NCBI GenBank assembly: GCA_001302245.1
Contig: LGYU01000032.1
Coordinates: 1-61,026 of the forward strand
Origin: Chitinophagaceae bacterium PMP191F
Lineage (GTDB): Bacteria > Bacteroidota > Bacteroidia > Chitinophagales > Chitinophagaceae
Direction: 5' to 3'
DNA length: 61,026 bases
Each line of letters begins with the position of its first letter. Within the stretch, counting starts at the first letter, position 1. Below are positions 1 to 9,835 of the stretch, one piece after another. Under the pieces are notes generated by a model that saw nothing but the letters and a program-made list of their open reading frames with translations, searched no databases and was not told the DNA's origin. A program made the translations under genes and the position numbers.

Positions 1-329
1 CGGTCACTCCGAACGAGTAATAGTGGCCTCAACCCGCAATTTGTATCCGCGAAGTGAGGAATCCGGAAGCAGTGCGGTAAGTATGTTGTCTTTAATTCAG
101 TTTCCTGTTTTGCCGGGTTTCAGACCTCTCCCTTCGGTTCCGGTGACAGCTCCCGAAGTGGATGGTTTCTTCCTGACTGTATCACCATGTTAGCAATAAC
201 GCATACCTCTGGGCTGCGGCAAGTGCAGTGCAGCCTTGGTTACCTGCCTTACATATCTTATTTTCGCGTTATCCTGCTGTGTTTCACCGACTGAGCGTTT
301 CATGGCAGGCATATAAAGCATTGGAAAAT
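1..329. other. Leader region upstream of glnS, no gene recognised
   Basis: No gene could be assigned here. One plus-strand frame is open from the window edge to a stop at about position 190, but its translation resembles no family I know and it could be the tail of a truncated gene or chance. A short hairpin, CTTCGG pairing with CCGAAG, lies near 133-160. A near match to the Bacteroidota -7 element (TATTTTCG, one mismatch) lies near 260, about 65 bases before the glnS start. I found no tRNA or known structured RNA, but could not run a covariance search. Confidence 0.3.
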
Positions 330-2003
330 ATGACCGAGATTAAGAAAGAAGAAGAGAAATCGCTCAATTTTATTGAAGAAATTGTTGAAGCGGATCTGAA
401 CGCGGGTAAATACAAATCTATTCTTACCCGTTTTCCACCCGAGCCCAATGGCTATCTGCATATCGGGCACGCTAAAAGTATTTGCCTCAATTTTGGACTG
501 GCGCAGAAATACGGTGGTAAAACCAACCTGCGTTTTGATGATACCAACCCGGTGACAGAAGATACAGAGTATGTGGAAAGTATACAGGCCGACGTGCAGT
601 GGCTCGGTTTCCAATGGGCTCAGGTATTATATGCATCAGATTACTTTGAACAGTTATATGAATTTGCCATAAAACTGATCGGTAAAGGATTGGCTTATGT
701 AGATGATTCTTCCAGTGATGAGATCGCTGCTATGAAAGGTACACCTACCGAACCCGGTAAGAACAGTCCTTTCCGCAACCGCAGTGTGGAAGAAAACCTG
801 CAACTGTTTGCTGATATGCGTGCCGGTAAATATAAAGACGGTGAACGTGTACTGCGTGCAAAAGTTGATATGGCATCGCCCAATATGCATATGCGCGATC
901 CGATCCTGTATCGCATTAAACACGCACATCATCATCGTACCGGTGATAAATGGTGTATTTACCCAATGTATGACTTTGCACACGGACAGAGCGATTCCAT
1001 TGAGAATATCACCCATTCCATCTGTACCCTGGAATTTATACCGCATCGTCCATTATACGATTGGTTTATTGAACAACTGGAAATATTCCCTTCGCATCAA
1101 TATGAGTTTGCCCGTTTAAACCTTACTTACACAGTAATGAGTAAGCGCAAGCTGCTGCAACTGGTGAATGAAAAGTTTGTGGAATCATGGGATGACCCCC
1201 GTATGCCTACTATCAGCGGATTCCGCCGCCGTGGGTATACACCGGAGTCTATTCGTGATTTTTGTGAAAGGATCGGTATTGCCAAAAGGGATAACCTGAT
1301 CGATGTATCGCTGCTGGAATTCTGTGTGCGTGAGCATCTGAATAAGATTGCCACACGCCGGATGGTGGTATTCGATCCCCTGAAACTAGTAATTACCAAT
1401 TACAATGATGGTTTTGAAATGCTGACAGGTGATGACAATCCTGAAGATGAGAAAAGTGTTTCCCGTGAGATACCTTTCAGTCGTGAGCTGTACATTGAAA
1501 GGGAAGATTTTATGGAAAATCCGCCTAAAAAATATTTCAGGCTGGCACCTGGTCAGATGGTACGTCTGAAAAGCGCTTATATCATCCGCTGTGACAATGT
1601 GGTGAAGGATGAACACGGTAATGTAACTGAAGTACACTGTTCTTATATTCCTGAAAGCAAAAGCAGCAACGATACTTCCGGTATCAGCGTAAAAGGAACC
1701 TTGCACTGGGTTAGCGTGGCGCATGCGGTATCTATTGAACTCCGTTTGTATGATCGTTTGTTCAGAGTGGTAGACCCTTCTAATGAAGAAGGTGATTTTA
1801 AAGATTATATCAATCCCGATTCATTACAGGTAATTACTGCTTATGCTGAACCTGCACTGAAGACAGCGCGTTTTGATGACCGCTACCAATTCCTGCGCAA
1901 AGGATATTTCTGTCTGGATAAGGATACTTCCGAAGAACGCATGATCTTTAACAGAACCGTGACGCTGAAGGATGCATGGGCAAAAGAACAGAAGAAAGGG
2001 TAG
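330..2003 (+). CDS. glnS: Glutaminyl-tRNA synthetase
   Basis: This cytoplasmic class I aminoacyl-tRNA synthetase charges tRNA-Gln with glutamine. The 557-residue protein shows the class I HIGH signature in [14 protein letters not shown] near residue 40 and the KMSKS-type loop as VMSKRKL near residue 270, followed by the beta-barrel anticodon-binding region typical of GlnRS/GluRS. The frame is open from 228, but the family start is the ATG at 330, giving [17 protein letters not shown]; the 34 upstream codons look random. Its length is normal for bacterial GlnRS. It is transcribed alone and converges on a minus-strand lipoprotein gene across a very strong terminator hairpin. A GlnRS/GluRS paralogue is unlikely given the intact GlnRS-type motifs. 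Confidence 0.95.
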   Translation: MTEIKKEEEKSLNFIEEIVEADLNAGKYKSILTRFPPEPNGYLHIGHAKSICLNFGLAQKYGGKTNLRFDDTNPVTEDTEYVESIQADVQWLGFQWAQVLYASDYFEQLYEFAIKLIGKGLAYVDDSSSDEIAAMKGTPTEPGKNSPFRNRSVEENLQLFADMRAGKYKDGERVLRAKVDMASPNMHMRDPILYRIKHAHHHRTGDKWCIYPMYDFAHGQSDSIENITHSICTLEFIPHRPLYDWFIEQLEIFPSHQYEFARLNLTYTVMSKRKLLQLVNEKFVESWDDPRMPTISGFRRRGYTPESIRDFCERIGIAKRDNLIDVSLLEFCVREHLNKIATRRMVVFDPLKLVITNYNDGFEMLTGDDNPEDEKSVSREIPFSRELYIEREDFMENPPKKYFRLAPGQMVRLKSAYIIRCDNVVKDEHGNVTEVHCSYIPESKSSNDTSGISVKGTLHWVSVAHAVSIELRLYDRLFRVVDPSNEEGDFKDYINPDSLQVITAYAEPALKTARFDDRYQFLRKGYFCLDKDTSEERMIFNRTVTLKDAWAKEQKKG

Positions 2004-2130
2004 TGAAGTGAGTGATTAATAGTGGGTGGCCTGATATTAGTGTAAAATTGCTGATGGAAAATACAGAAGGATGATGGCTTATGGCTGTCATCTTTTTTTA
2101 TGGTTTTTGTAAAACGATTTTTTCATAAAA

Positions 2131-2172
2131 AAAGAAAGGCTGATAACCTGCATGGGTTATCAGCCTTTCTTT
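2131..2172. terminator. Bidirectional terminator, 18-bp perfect stem
   Basis: AAAGAAAGGCTGATAACC pairs perfectly with GGTTATCAGCCTTTCTTT across a six-base TGCATG loop. A-rich sequence on one flank and T-rich sequence on the other let it end both glnS (plus) and the convergent lipoprotein gene (minus). Confidence 0.85.
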
Positions 2173-2200
2173 GCTGCGGCATCAGCCGGTTAATATTTTG

Positions 2201-4294
2201 CTATGGCTTTTCTGTCAGTTTGATCACTACCGGCTTTTCGCTTACTACAGGAATGGCCAGTACGCCATTGGTTACTTTTAACGGAGTCTGGCGGGTGCCC
2301 AGTTCTGTAAATGAAAGATCATGCATGATGACGTTGCCGGTTACATTCCCCACCTGTACCGTTTGATTGCTGAGCGTTTCACCTGTGGTATTGGCATATC
2401 CTACCACATAGGCTACTTCTTCAGGATGTATGCTGCTGCGGTATTTTTCTACTACCAGTCCTTTCCATTTTGAACTGATCGTTTTTTCATGCCGGTATTC
2501 TTTCAGTGTTCTGATCAGGTTCTTTACAAAATAATAAGGCGGTTTATGTGTCAGCGTGGGATAAGATGACATTAAGTCCGCTGTCTGGAATGTTGCCCCA
2601 TTATCTTCTGGTGCATTGGTTACCATTACATACAGGAAATACCTGTCAATATTGGTTTTGGAAACTTCAACAATATTATAACCCAGGTTAATGGCCTGCC
2701 ACTCACGATCGGTCCAGGTATTTCCGGTGCGGATGGGTGTGGCCTTGTCGCTATGCTGGTTAGCGTCCATGCCATTCTCTGTCCAGAAGATCTGCATGGC
2801 AGGATCCAGTTTGTAAGCATGTTGTACATTTTTCTGAATATGTCCGCTGAGATCATATTCAATAGCATGGCGAGAACGCCTGTGATCACTGTATACAGAA
2901 TCAGGATATTCGTTGAACTGGTATACACCAAAAATATTCTTTCCATCCTTGCGCATAGCACGACTGAGGCGTACACGTGATTGCACCAATAATGAATCGG
3001 GTTTATAATCGGCAGCCATACCCAGTTGCAGTTTGGGATCTGCATTGGCCAGTCCCAGGTTATTACCCAGTGCACTTTCATACCCATCATAATCTACCTG
3101 CGATTGCAGCAGATAAAGATAATTGCCAATATATCTCCAGCCAGTGGTAGAAGTATCCGGTGCACCCCAGAAACGGTTGATCTCGCTGCCATTGGTCAAT
3201 ACGGTGCGTAGGTTTCTACCTGAACGACGGGGCAATTTAAACAATGGAATTTGGGCTGAATCAATCCTGGTTTGTCCTACCAGTGCACCCAGTGTCCAGA
3301 AAAACCTGCCGGATTCTGTATAGGACGACATCTGTAATGGATTGTCGTTAATATTATTCACCGGCCAGCCTGGATTGTTGCCTTTATTCTGTGTGATCAC
3401 TTTTTGGCTGGCGCCATTAAACTCAGGAACTGTAAGGATACCTTTGATATTGAAACTGTCGAGGTATGAAAGGATAGGGCGCCATATCGCACCGCCACTG
3501 TATTCATTGAAATGGTCGCCATTGAATTTTTTATCGTTGATGGATGTATTGGGCTGATCGTCCATGTAGAAACGCTCGTTCATAGGTCTTACATGTGCAA
3601 AATCATCAAAGTTCGACATGGCTTCATAGCCGCCGATGATGTTAACACCAATCAGTTCTCCAATTGTTTTCTTAGTGCGCATATTGCCGGTGTATACTGC
3701 CGGTGCAGCGGGCAATCGTTTGGCATCGGTTAAGGTACCGTAGGGAATGATCTCTGTAACATTTACTGTACCATAGCTGGAATATTTTTTTTCAAATGAA
3801 CGTTTCATGCCTGTTACCAGGTAACGCGTGGTATCGTTTACAGGAATAAAGAACCAGCCATTGGCACCAAGCGGAATATGTACGGATGCGATGGGTTGAA
3901 AACCGGTAAAGTCATTGGTTTTATAAAAGAACAGGGTATCGTCGAAATAACTGTTCTTGTCAACGTAATACCATATTTTTTTCAGGTGATATTTACCACG
4001 CAGATCCACTGCCCAGCGCCATTGATCGCCCCAGTAATGCGGGTAATAGATCTGTCCGTTGGGCATATCGCGGGTAATACATTTTGCGATAGTGTCCAGT
4101 TCGGGATTTACTCTCTGTTGTTCATCAAAAAATAAAAAAGGATTGCCGCTGCCACCACTCAGATCAATGATGTCGTCGAACCGGATATCACGAATAATAT
4201 CAGCATGCGGCAGCGTGCTTTTCTGAGACTGTATGGAATTGCACGACATGAAAAAAGTAGCTAGAACAAAGGTTGCGGTAAGGTTCAGCTTCAT
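2201..4294 (-). CDS. Glycosidase-like lipoprotein of uncertain family
   Basis: A 697-residue predicted outer-membrane or periplasmic lipoprotein: the N-terminus MKLNLTATFVLATFFMSC ends in a lipobox with Cys18. Residues about 60-170 look like a carbohydrate-binding beta-sandwich of discoidin type (WRWAVDLRGKYHLKKIWYY). The middle resembles a TIM-barrel glycoside hydrolase, with FNEYP and IFWTENG as candidates for the acid/base and nucleophile glutamates. The C-terminal ~100 residues look like a beta-sandwich tail. I cannot name the family, and the catalytic assignment is inference. It follows the M20 amidohydrolase gene by 53 bases on the same strand, so the two may be co-transcribed, fitting extracellular polymer breakdown. 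Confidence 0.55.
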   Translation of the reverse strand: MKLNLTATFVLATFFMSCNSIQSQKSTLPHADIIRDIRFDDIIDLSGGSGNPFLFFDEQQRVNPELDTIAKCITRDMPNGQIYYPHYWGDQWRWAVDLRGKYHLKKIWYYVDKNSYFDDTLFFYKTNDFTGFQPIASVHIPLGANGWFFIPVNDTTRYLVTGMKRSFEKKYSSYGTVNVTEIIPYGTLTDAKRLPAAPAVYTGNMRTKKTIGELIGVNIIGGYEAMSNFDDFAHVRPMNERFYMDDQPNTSINDKKFNGDHFNEYSGGAIWRPILSYLDSFNIKGILTVPEFNGASQKVITQNKGNNPGWPVNNINDNPLQMSSYTESGRFFWTLGALVGQTRIDSAQIPLFKLPRRSGRNLRTVLTNGSEINRFWGAPDTSTTGWRYIGNYLYLLQSQVDYDGYESALGNNLGLANADPKLQLGMAADYKPDSLLVQSRVRLSRAMRKDGKNIFGVYQFNEYPDSVYSDHRRSRHAIEYDLSGHIQKNVQHAYKLDPAMQIFWTENGMDANQHSDKATPIRTGNTWTDREWQAINLGYNIVEVSKTNIDRYFLYVMVTNAPEDNGATFQTADLMSSYPTLTHKPPYYFVKNLIRTLKEYRHEKTISSKWKGLVVEKYRSSIHPEEVAYVVGYANTTGETLSNQTVQVGNVTGNVIMHDLSFTELGTRQTPLKVTNGVLAIPVVSEKPVVIKLTEKP

Positions 4295-4347
4295 GGCCGT
4301 TTTTTCAGTTTAAGGTATTTGAACCGAAGATAACCGGTATTGATCAT

Positions 4348-5679
4348 TTATGATTTCTTTTTTACTGGTTTGGCATTGGCAGCCTGTAATGCAGCATAAT
4401 CAAATACCAGTTGACAAAATCCTTTTACACCAACATCCAGTTTGCTGTCGTCAATATAAAAATCGGGTGTATGATGAGGTGGCGCTTTCATTTTATCAGC
4501 GCCTTTGGGCATGCCACCGATATAGATGAAGAAAGCCGGTGCTTTTTCACCATAAAAAGAAAAGTCTTCTGCACCGGTAACCCATTCGCGTTCTTTTACA
4601 TTGTCTTTACCTGCTGCAGTCTCTAATGAAGGAACCATCATTTTTACCAGTTCTGGATTATTGTAGGTAACCAGTGTTTTGGTTTCAATAGTTACTTCAG
4701 CAGTAGCGCCCATCGCATCTGCAATGGTAGTTGCTACTTTTTTAATGCGTTCGTGTGTTTCCTGTTGCATTTTGCTATCCAGTGTACGTATAGTACCTTC
4801 CAATACTGCTTCTTCCGGAATGATATTGGGGCGAACACCGCTGTGAAATTTTCCCACTGTTATTACTACGGGTGCTTTGGTCAGTTCAGACTGGCGGCTG
4901 ACAATGGTTTGTAAACCGTTGATGATCTCTGTTGAAACCACAATGGGATCAATGCCTTTCCAGGGTTGTGAGCCGTGAGATTGTTTTCCTTTTACTTTGA
5001 TAGTAAACCAATCGGAAGATGCCATGAATGCGCCGGGTTTGTATTCAAATTTGCCTATTTCAATATCCGATTCAATGTGCATACCAAATACCACATCTAC
5101 TTTAGGATTGTCCATAGCGCCTTCTTTTACCATCAAAGGCGCACCGCCTTCTTCATCGCCGGGTGTACCTTCTTCTGCTGGTTGAAAGAAAAACTTCACA
5201 GTACCTGGCACATCTTTTTTCATACCTGCCAATACTTCGGCTGTGCCCATCAGCATGGCCACATGGCTATCGTGTCCGCATGCATGCATTACAGGAACAG
5301 TTTGCCCAAGATAATCGGCGGTAGCAGTTGATTTAAAAGGAACATCCACTCGCTCCAGCACGGGTAAGGCATCCATATCTGCGCGCAAAGCCACAACAGG
5401 ACCAGGTTTGCCGCCACGCAAAATGGCTACAATACCTGTTTTGGCAATACCCGTTTGTACTTCCAGTCCTAATGATTTGAGGTGTGCAGCTACATATTCT
5501 GCTGTTTTGTATTCGCGGTTGGATAGTTCCGGATGCTGATGCAGGTAACGACGCCATTCAATAAGTTTGGGAATAATAGCACCGGCTTTTTGTTCAATGA
5601 GGACTGTTACATTTTGTTGTGTATAGGCTGTTGTGCTGACAAACAGAAGCATGACCAGGATTTTCAGGAAGGAGCGCAT
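4348..5679 (-). CDS. Secreted M20 family amidohydrolase (hippurate hydrolase-like)
   Basis: A 443-residue zinc-dependent amidohydrolase of the M20D type, which removes N-acyl groups from amino acids or cleaves related amide bonds. The N-terminus MRSFLKILVMLLFVSTTAYTQ is a Sec signal peptide, so it should act in the periplasm or outside the cell. Metal-site motifs are visible: MHACGHDSHVAMLMG (Cys/His ligands) and FFQPAEEG (catalytic and ligand glutamates). The dimerisation (lid) domain around residues 215-330 contains the family's QSHGSQPWKGIDP motif. The exact substrate cannot be read from the sequence. It is the first gene of a probable two-gene unit with the glycosidase-like lipoprotein. 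A broken T9SS gene lies immediately upstream on the other strand. Confidence 0.88.
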   Translation of the reverse strand: MRSFLKILVMLLFVSTTAYTQQNVTVLIEQKAGAIIPKLIEWRRYLHQHPELSNREYKTAEYVAAHLKSLGLEVQTGIAKTGIVAILRGGKPGPVVALRADMDALPVLERVDVPFKSTATADYLGQTVPVMHACGHDSHVAMLMGTAEVLAGMKKDVPGTVKFFFQPAEEGTPGDEEGGAPLMVKEGAMDNPKVDVVFGMHIESDIEIGKFEYKPGAFMASSDWFTIKVKGKQSHGSQPWKGIDPIVVSTEIINGLQTIVSRQSELTKAPVVITVGKFHSGVRPNIIPEEAVLEGTIRTLDSKMQQETHERIKKVATTIADAMGATAEVTIETKTLVTYNNPELVKMMVPSLETAAGKDNVKEREWVTGAEDFSFYGEKAPAFFIYIGGMPKGADKMKAPPHHTPDFYIDDSKLDVGVKGFCQLVFDYAALQAANAKPVKKKS

Positions 5680-5719
5680 TCGGTTGTTTTTTTATCAATG
5701 TAAACAATATTTACGATTT

Positions 5720-6201
5720 ATCTTAAAAAGCGCAAATGCAGGCACACGCTTTACTATACAACGATCTGCAGACGGCATTGGTTTTGAAGATGTATGGTTC
5801 AAAGAGAACTTTACGGCAACAAGTGCCGATACCGGGTATATACTGACCGTTCATTACCAGCCAATGTTGCAAAGCTGTATTACAGAATAAAGATTACACA
5901 GCCTGGTGGTGCTGTTATGTTTTCTGCCATTGCTATGGTCAGCAGAACAGCAACAGCACAGCTGATCAATAAAATAATTGTTGAAGGATCAGTTGTGAAA
6001 GTGGTTATACAATCTATACGGTCACAGCGTTGCACTGTATCCGCTATATCAGCAGACGGCAGGCCGTTGCAGCGACACGCCTTTGTATTACAGCAAGGCA
6101 GCAATACATTGTTGCTGCAGCAACAGTCGTGGGTACGTGGCGTGTATGTGTTGCATGTACAGACGGAGGACGAAACCAGAGGCCGGCAATTTGTATATTG
6201 A
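5720..6201 (+). pseudogene. Remnant of a T9SS-secreted protein (C-terminal part, frameshifted)
   Basis: Only the tail of a secreted protein survives. One frame from about 5720 gives NAGTRFTIQRSADGIGFEDV, the segment that precedes type IX sorting domains in many Bacteroidota proteins. At (TA)3 near 5837-5842 the reading must move two bases to continue as YTDRSLPANVAKLYYRIKI and a complete sorting-domain-like tail (ISADGRPL, GVYVLHV, RGRQFVY) ending at the TGA at 6199-6201. Removing one TA gives an unbroken sequence, so a 2-bp slippage insertion is the simplest cause. The 5' end is also missing: the remnant runs straight into the start of the divergent M20 gene. The end lies 8 bases from the convergent mutase stop. 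Alternative: a short live ORF, which I consider less likely. Confidence 0.7.
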
Positions 6202-6209
6202 GAGAACTG

Positions 6210-7772
6210 CTATTTGTACTCGCCAAACACTTCCCGCAGGGTATCTGCAATTTCACCCAGCGTACAATAATTTTCTACTGCTTCAATGACCGCGGGCATC
6301 AGGTTTTCGCCTGAAGTGGCCTTGTCAGACAATGTTTGTAATACCTGGTCGCACTTAGCCGGATCGCGCCGTTTACGCAGTGATGCCAGTTTTTCTGATT
6401 GTACCTGCCGGATGGAATCGTCTATTTTGAAAACCGGGGTAGTATTGATTTCCACCGACTGGAATTTATTGACACCTACAATGATCTTTTCGCCTGTTTC
6501 TACCTGTCGCTGATAGTCGTAAGCACTGCGGGCAATTTCATCCTGTATAAAGCCCTGTTCAATGGCAGATACGCTGCCACCCATGGCATCAATGGCATGA
6601 ATTAACTGCCAGGCCTGTTGCTCCACCTCGTGTGTCAGTGCTTCCACAAAATAAGAACCGGCCAGCGGGTCTGGCGTATCTGCAACACCACTTTCAAATG
6701 CAACGATCTGTTGTGTGCGCAATGCAATGCGTGCTGCTTCTTCGGTGGGCAGACTTAATGCTTCATCAAATCCGTTTGTATGTAATGACTGTGTGCCTCC
6801 CAATACAGCAGACAGGGTTTGTATGGTAACGCGGGCAATATTGTTCTGCGGTTGTTGTGCAGTAAGTGTGCTGCCACCCGTTTGCGTGTGGAAACGCAGC
6901 ATCATTGCTTTGGGATCTGTTGCACCCAATTCTTTCATAATAGCAGCCCACATGCGCCTTGCAGCCCTGAATTTGGCAATTTCTTCAAACAGGTTGTTGT
7001 GCGCGTTAAAGAAAAAGGAGAGACGTTTACCAAATACATTGATGTCAAGCCCTTTTTCCAGCGCAGCTTTTACATAGGCCTTACCATTACTAAGTGTAAA
7101 GGCAATTTCCTGTACGGCGGTGCTGCCGGCTTCGCGTATATGATAACCGGAAATAGAAATAGTATTCCACTTGGGGAGATCCTTGCTGCACCATTCAAAA
7201 ATGTCGGTAATGATGCGCATGGAAGGTTTAGGGGGATAAATGTAAGTGCCTCTTGCGGCATATTCTTTCAGGATATCATTTTGTATGGTACCTGATATTT
7301 TGGATAAAGAAGCACCCTGTTGTTTGGCAAGCGCCACATACAGGCTTAACAATATAAAACCGGTGGCATTGATGGTCATGGATGTGGACACATCTTCCAG
7401 TTTAATACCCTTGAACAGCGTCTGCATATCTTCCAGGCTGTCAATGGCAACGCCTACTTTTCCCACTTCACCTTCAGCCAGTGCATGATCACTGTCGTAG
7501 CCTATCTGTGTGGGCAGATCAAAAGCTACGCTGAGCCCCATTACACCCTGTGATAACAGGTAGTGATAACGTTTGTTACTTTCTTCGGCAGTGGAAAAAC
7601 CGGCGTATTGACGCATGGTCCACAGGCGACCACGGTACATGTCAGATTGTACGCCACGTGTATAGGGAAACTCACCAGGCATTTCGGCAGGCGGAATGCT
7701 GTTGGCGGAATTGGCAGTATAGATTTCTTTGATCTCTATACCGCTGTCGGTATATATCTTTTTATCAGCCAT
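6210..7772 (-). CDS. Acyl-CoA mutase large subunit (methylmalonyl-CoA mutase family)
   Basis: A 520-residue TIM-barrel catalytic subunit of the adenosylcobalamin-dependent acyl-CoA mutases, which interconvert methylmalonyl- and succinyl-CoA or related branched acyl-CoAs. Family blocks are strong: [13 protein letters not shown] at residue 54, [33 protein letters not shown], and [18 protein letters not shown]. The C-terminal cobalamin-binding domain (DxHxxG) is absent, so a separate small subunit encoded elsewhere must supply B12. By alignment from memory, the residue at the position of Propionibacterium mutase Tyr89 is Gln42 here, so the substrate may not be methylmalonyl-CoA. The gene follows the membrane-anchored unknown by 69 bases and has no small subunit or MeaB neighbour in view. 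Confidence 0.9.
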   Translation of the reverse strand: MADKKIYTDSGIEIKEIYTANSANSIPPAEMPGEFPYTRGVQSDMYRGRLWTMRQYAGFSTAEESNKRYHYLLSQGVMGLSVAFDLPTQIGYDSDHALAEGEVGKVGVAIDSLEDMQTLFKGIKLEDVSTSMTINATGFILLSLYVALAKQQGASLSKISGTIQNDILKEYAARGTYIYPPKPSMRIITDIFEWCSKDLPKWNTISISGYHIREAGSTAVQEIAFTLSNGKAYVKAALEKGLDINVFGKRLSFFFNAHNNLFEEIAKFRAARRMWAAIMKELGATDPKAMMLRFHTQTGGSTLTAQQPQNNIARVTIQTLSAVLGGTQSLHTNGFDEALSLPTEEAARIALRTQQIVAFESGVADTPDPLAGSYFVEALTHEVEQQAWQLIHAIDAMGGSVSAIEQGFIQDEIARSAYDYQRQVETGEKIIVGVNKFQSVEINTTPVFKIDDSIRQVQSEKLASLRKRRDPAKCDQVLQTLSDKATSGENLMPAVIEAVENYCTLGEIADTLREVFGEYK

Positions 7773-7841
7773 AAATCGTTAGTGTTTTGGTGTATGGCAA
7801 CAAGTAAATAAGGTACAATGGCAAAGCAGGCTGTCCGGAAA

Positions 7842-8378
7842 TTAACTCATCAATCGTTTGGCTTCGTAGCTCAGAACATCAGACACTACAGTATGCAGGG
7901 ATGCTTTCGGATTTTGTACCAGCATTTCCAGTATGCTGCGGTTCAGATCCTGCCCGGTTGCCTCAGCAGGCATAAACGATGCTATCTGGTTAATGATGAG
8001 TAAATTCTGATCTTTCAGGTTGCGTATTGCCTCCCATGATTCTGCAGTAACATATATCTGTTGCGTGATGTTGTGTTCAAACTCCTGCCTGATGTTATGT
8101 GCCAGCAGCATCTGCATATCCCTTACTCCCAATCCGGGCTGATTTACGCGGCTGATGAGGTTGGGCAGTGCAATACGGTCGGCCAAGAGTATCAGACGCT
8201 CATAGGCGTTCAATTGCAGTTGTAAAGTACCTTCTTTGCCGGTATTGGCAGCAGTAGGTTGTGCGGGTGCTACCTTTTTTACAGCCTGTCGCTGGCGCCA
8301 GAATAAAAACGCCAGGGTACCGCCTATAAGGACAGCAATTACAATGGATATGATCAGTTCATTCGTTCCGATAGACAT
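7842..8378 (-). CDS. Membrane-anchored conserved protein of unknown function (DUF7935-like)
   Basis: A 178-residue protein with one N-terminal membrane segment (LIISIVIAVLIGGTLAFLFW, residues ~8-27), a short basic and Ala/Pro-rich linker, and a helical cytoplasmic domain. It resembles a Bacteroidota-restricted family that I recall as DUF7935, and no function is known to me. No catalytic motif is visible. A TAnnTTTG-type -7 element lies 23-30 bases upstream of the ATG, so it probably leads a two-gene unit with the acyl-CoA mutase. Confidence 0.7.
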   Translation of the reverse strand: MSIGTNELIISIVIAVLIGGTLAFLFWRQRQAVKKVAPAQPTAANTGKEGTLQLQLNAYERLILLADRIALPNLISRVNQPGLGVRDMQMLLAHNIRQEFEHNITQQIYVTAESWEAIRNLKDQNLLIINQIASFMPAEATGQDLNRSILEMLVQNPKASLHTVVSDVLSYEAKRLMS

Positions 8379-8400
8379 GAAGGTTTGTTTTAAAGTGTAA

Positions 8401-8408
8401 CAAAAATA
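8401..8408 (-). promoter_or_regulatory. Candidate -7 element for the DUF7935-like gene
   Basis: On the minus strand this reads TATTTTTG, an exact match to the Bacteroidota sigma-factor -7 consensus TAnnTTTG, 22 bases before the start codon. The -33 element was not resolved. Confidence 0.4.
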
Positions 8409-8540
8409 GGGAAACGGATACTGGTTTCCATTTTCAGATTGTCCGGGCCCTTAGAACGACTATTTGCCACTTATGATTGTGAATGACAGCGTATTTCAAT
8501 ACAAGTGCAGGATTTTCAAATTCCATGTTACCTTAGCAGT

Positions 8541-8885
8541 ATGGAAACTGCAATAACAGCACCGGTTACTTTTACGCCGGGTGCTATCCGCGAAATACAG
8601 CGTTTGATGAATGAGCCGGGATTTGATAAAAGCCAGTACCTGCGCGTAGGAGTAAAGGGTGGCGGCTGTTCCGGGATGAGCTATATGCTGGGATTTGACA
8701 GTAAAGAGGATGAAGATAAAATGTATGAGCATGAAGGACTCACTTTTATCATGAATCTTTCTCACGGATTGTATCTGGCCGGTGTGGAAATTGACTGGGT
8801 GAATGGTCTGAATGCCCGTGGATTTACCTTCAGCAATCCCAATGCTGACAGTACCTGCGGATGCGGCAACTCATTTTCGGTATGA
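8541..8885 (+). CDS. A-type iron-sulfur cluster carrier (IscA/ErpA/HesB family)
   Basis: A 114-residue cytoplasmic protein that holds or delivers Fe-S clusters to apo-enzymes. The three conserved cysteines are present: one in GGGCSGMSY and two in the C-terminal TCGCGNSF. The frame is open from a GTG at 8505, but the ATG at 8541 (METAITAPVTFTPGAIREIQ) gives the family N-terminus. It stands alone on the plus strand, divergent from the DUF7935-like gene and convergent with the AlkD-like gene 74 bases away. No suf or isc genes are nearby, so an ErpA-like carrier role for general delivery is plausible but not provable here. Confidence 0.9.
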   Translation: METAITAPVTFTPGAIREIQRLMNEPGFDKSQYLRVGVKGGGCSGMSYMLGFDSKEDEDKMYEHEGLTFIMNLSHGLYLAGVEIDWVNGLNARGFTFSNPNADSTCGCGNSFSV

Positions 8886-8959
8886 GCGTGAGTAGTGGAT
8901 GATATTGCCTGGCTCAGGCTTACCTCCTTGAACCTTGCCCCTTGCATCTTCTTCTTATC

Positions 8960-9667
8960 CTAACATTTCACCGTTTTCTTCTTTTTTTCCAATGAACCTC
9001 TGTCTTTGGCTTTCTGAATATAGTCGGGTGCAAAAGGAACTTTACAATCAGTATCGCCCATATTAACAGTGAGAGGTCCCAGTTTTTTGCCCAATGCAAT
9101 AGCAGTGTTGCTCAGTGGTGCTACGTAAGCACCTACGGCAATAATAAAACCATTCATGGTATAACAAACCCTGTCAGTTACTTTGGTAATGTTATGCTCT
9201 ATGCGTTGCAACAGGGCCTGTAAACAGGCCATATCCAGCGATGCATCAGGTTGCATAGATACAATAGCCGACAACGTGTTCCATCCCGAAGTAGCTATTT
9301 TTTCTTCTTTTGAGTCGATCCATTCCATGGCCAGTTCCATCGCCAGGGAACTTTCAGAAGTAACCCAGGGAACAGTATATTCACTGATCATATTCCAGGA
9401 GGCTTTTTGGGCCCAATGCTGTAGTTGTTTTTTATTCATCAGGGCTCCGTTGGCTACCAGGCCGGCCAGGTACATGGCGTCAGAATTGCCTGTATCAAAC
9501 AGTTCCATCGCCAGCGACTGATTGTTCTTCAGTTTTTTTACCAGTGTTTTCAGGTCTGCCACTTTTACGCCATACAGAGGTTCTACGGCGCCATGACGCA
9601 GCAATGTTTTTTTGATGCTGTCACTACCTATGGATTGTAAGGCAGTCATAACTTCTGTAAGTGTCAT
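8960..9667 (-). CDS. DNA alkylation repair protein, AlkD-like HEAT-repeat fold
   Basis: A 235-residue all-helical protein that matches the AlkD/DNA_alkylation family: VEPLYGVKVADLKTLVKKL, then tandem helical repeats with SWNMISEYTVPWV and KIATSGWNTLSAIV. Members excise positively charged alkylated bases through a HEAT-like scaffold, but many bacterial paralogues have no shown glycosylase activity. The basic C-terminus (SLEKKKKTVKC) could contact DNA. The frame is monocistronic in appearance. The start ATG at 9667 gives MTLTEVMTALQ, a reasonable family start. Activity is inferred from fold only. Confidence 0.75.
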   Translation of the reverse strand: MTLTEVMTALQSIGSDSIKKTLLRHGAVEPLYGVKVADLKTLVKKLKNNQSLAMELFDTGNSDAMYLAGLVANGALMNKKQLQHWAQKASWNMISEYTVPWVTSESSLAMELAMEWIDSKEEKIATSGWNTLSAIVSMQPDASLDMACLQALLQRIEHNITKVTDRVCYTMNGFIIAVGAYVAPLSNTAIALGKKLGPLTVNMGDTDCKVPFAPDYIQKAKDRGSLEKKKKTVKC

Positions 9668-9760
9668 AAGCGTTTTTGGAGCAATTGGGAAATTTTGCCA
9701 GAAAATTACAATAAATACAATTACCCGGTTACAAGCGACTGGAAACGGAATAAAAAAGAA

Positions 9761-9785
9761 GGTCCCGTTTAAACGGGACCCTGAT
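9761..9785 (-). terminator. Terminator of the aromatic-rich lipoprotein gene
   Basis: A perfect 20-base palindrome, GGTCCCGTTTAAACGGGACC, at 9761-9780. On the minus strand it is followed by TTCTTTTTTATT, a U-run, and it lies 56 bases past the stop of the 9836 gene. Confidence 0.75.
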
Positions 9786-9835
9786 GAAATGGAGGAGTCT
9801 TATCTCCAAAACCATTCCGTATAGCCATGAAAAGT

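Noticed and set aside
5794-6201. Intact 135-codon secreted protein
   Set aside because: It has no signal peptide, and the upstream fragment in another frame carries the matching preceding segment, which favours a frameshifted remnant.
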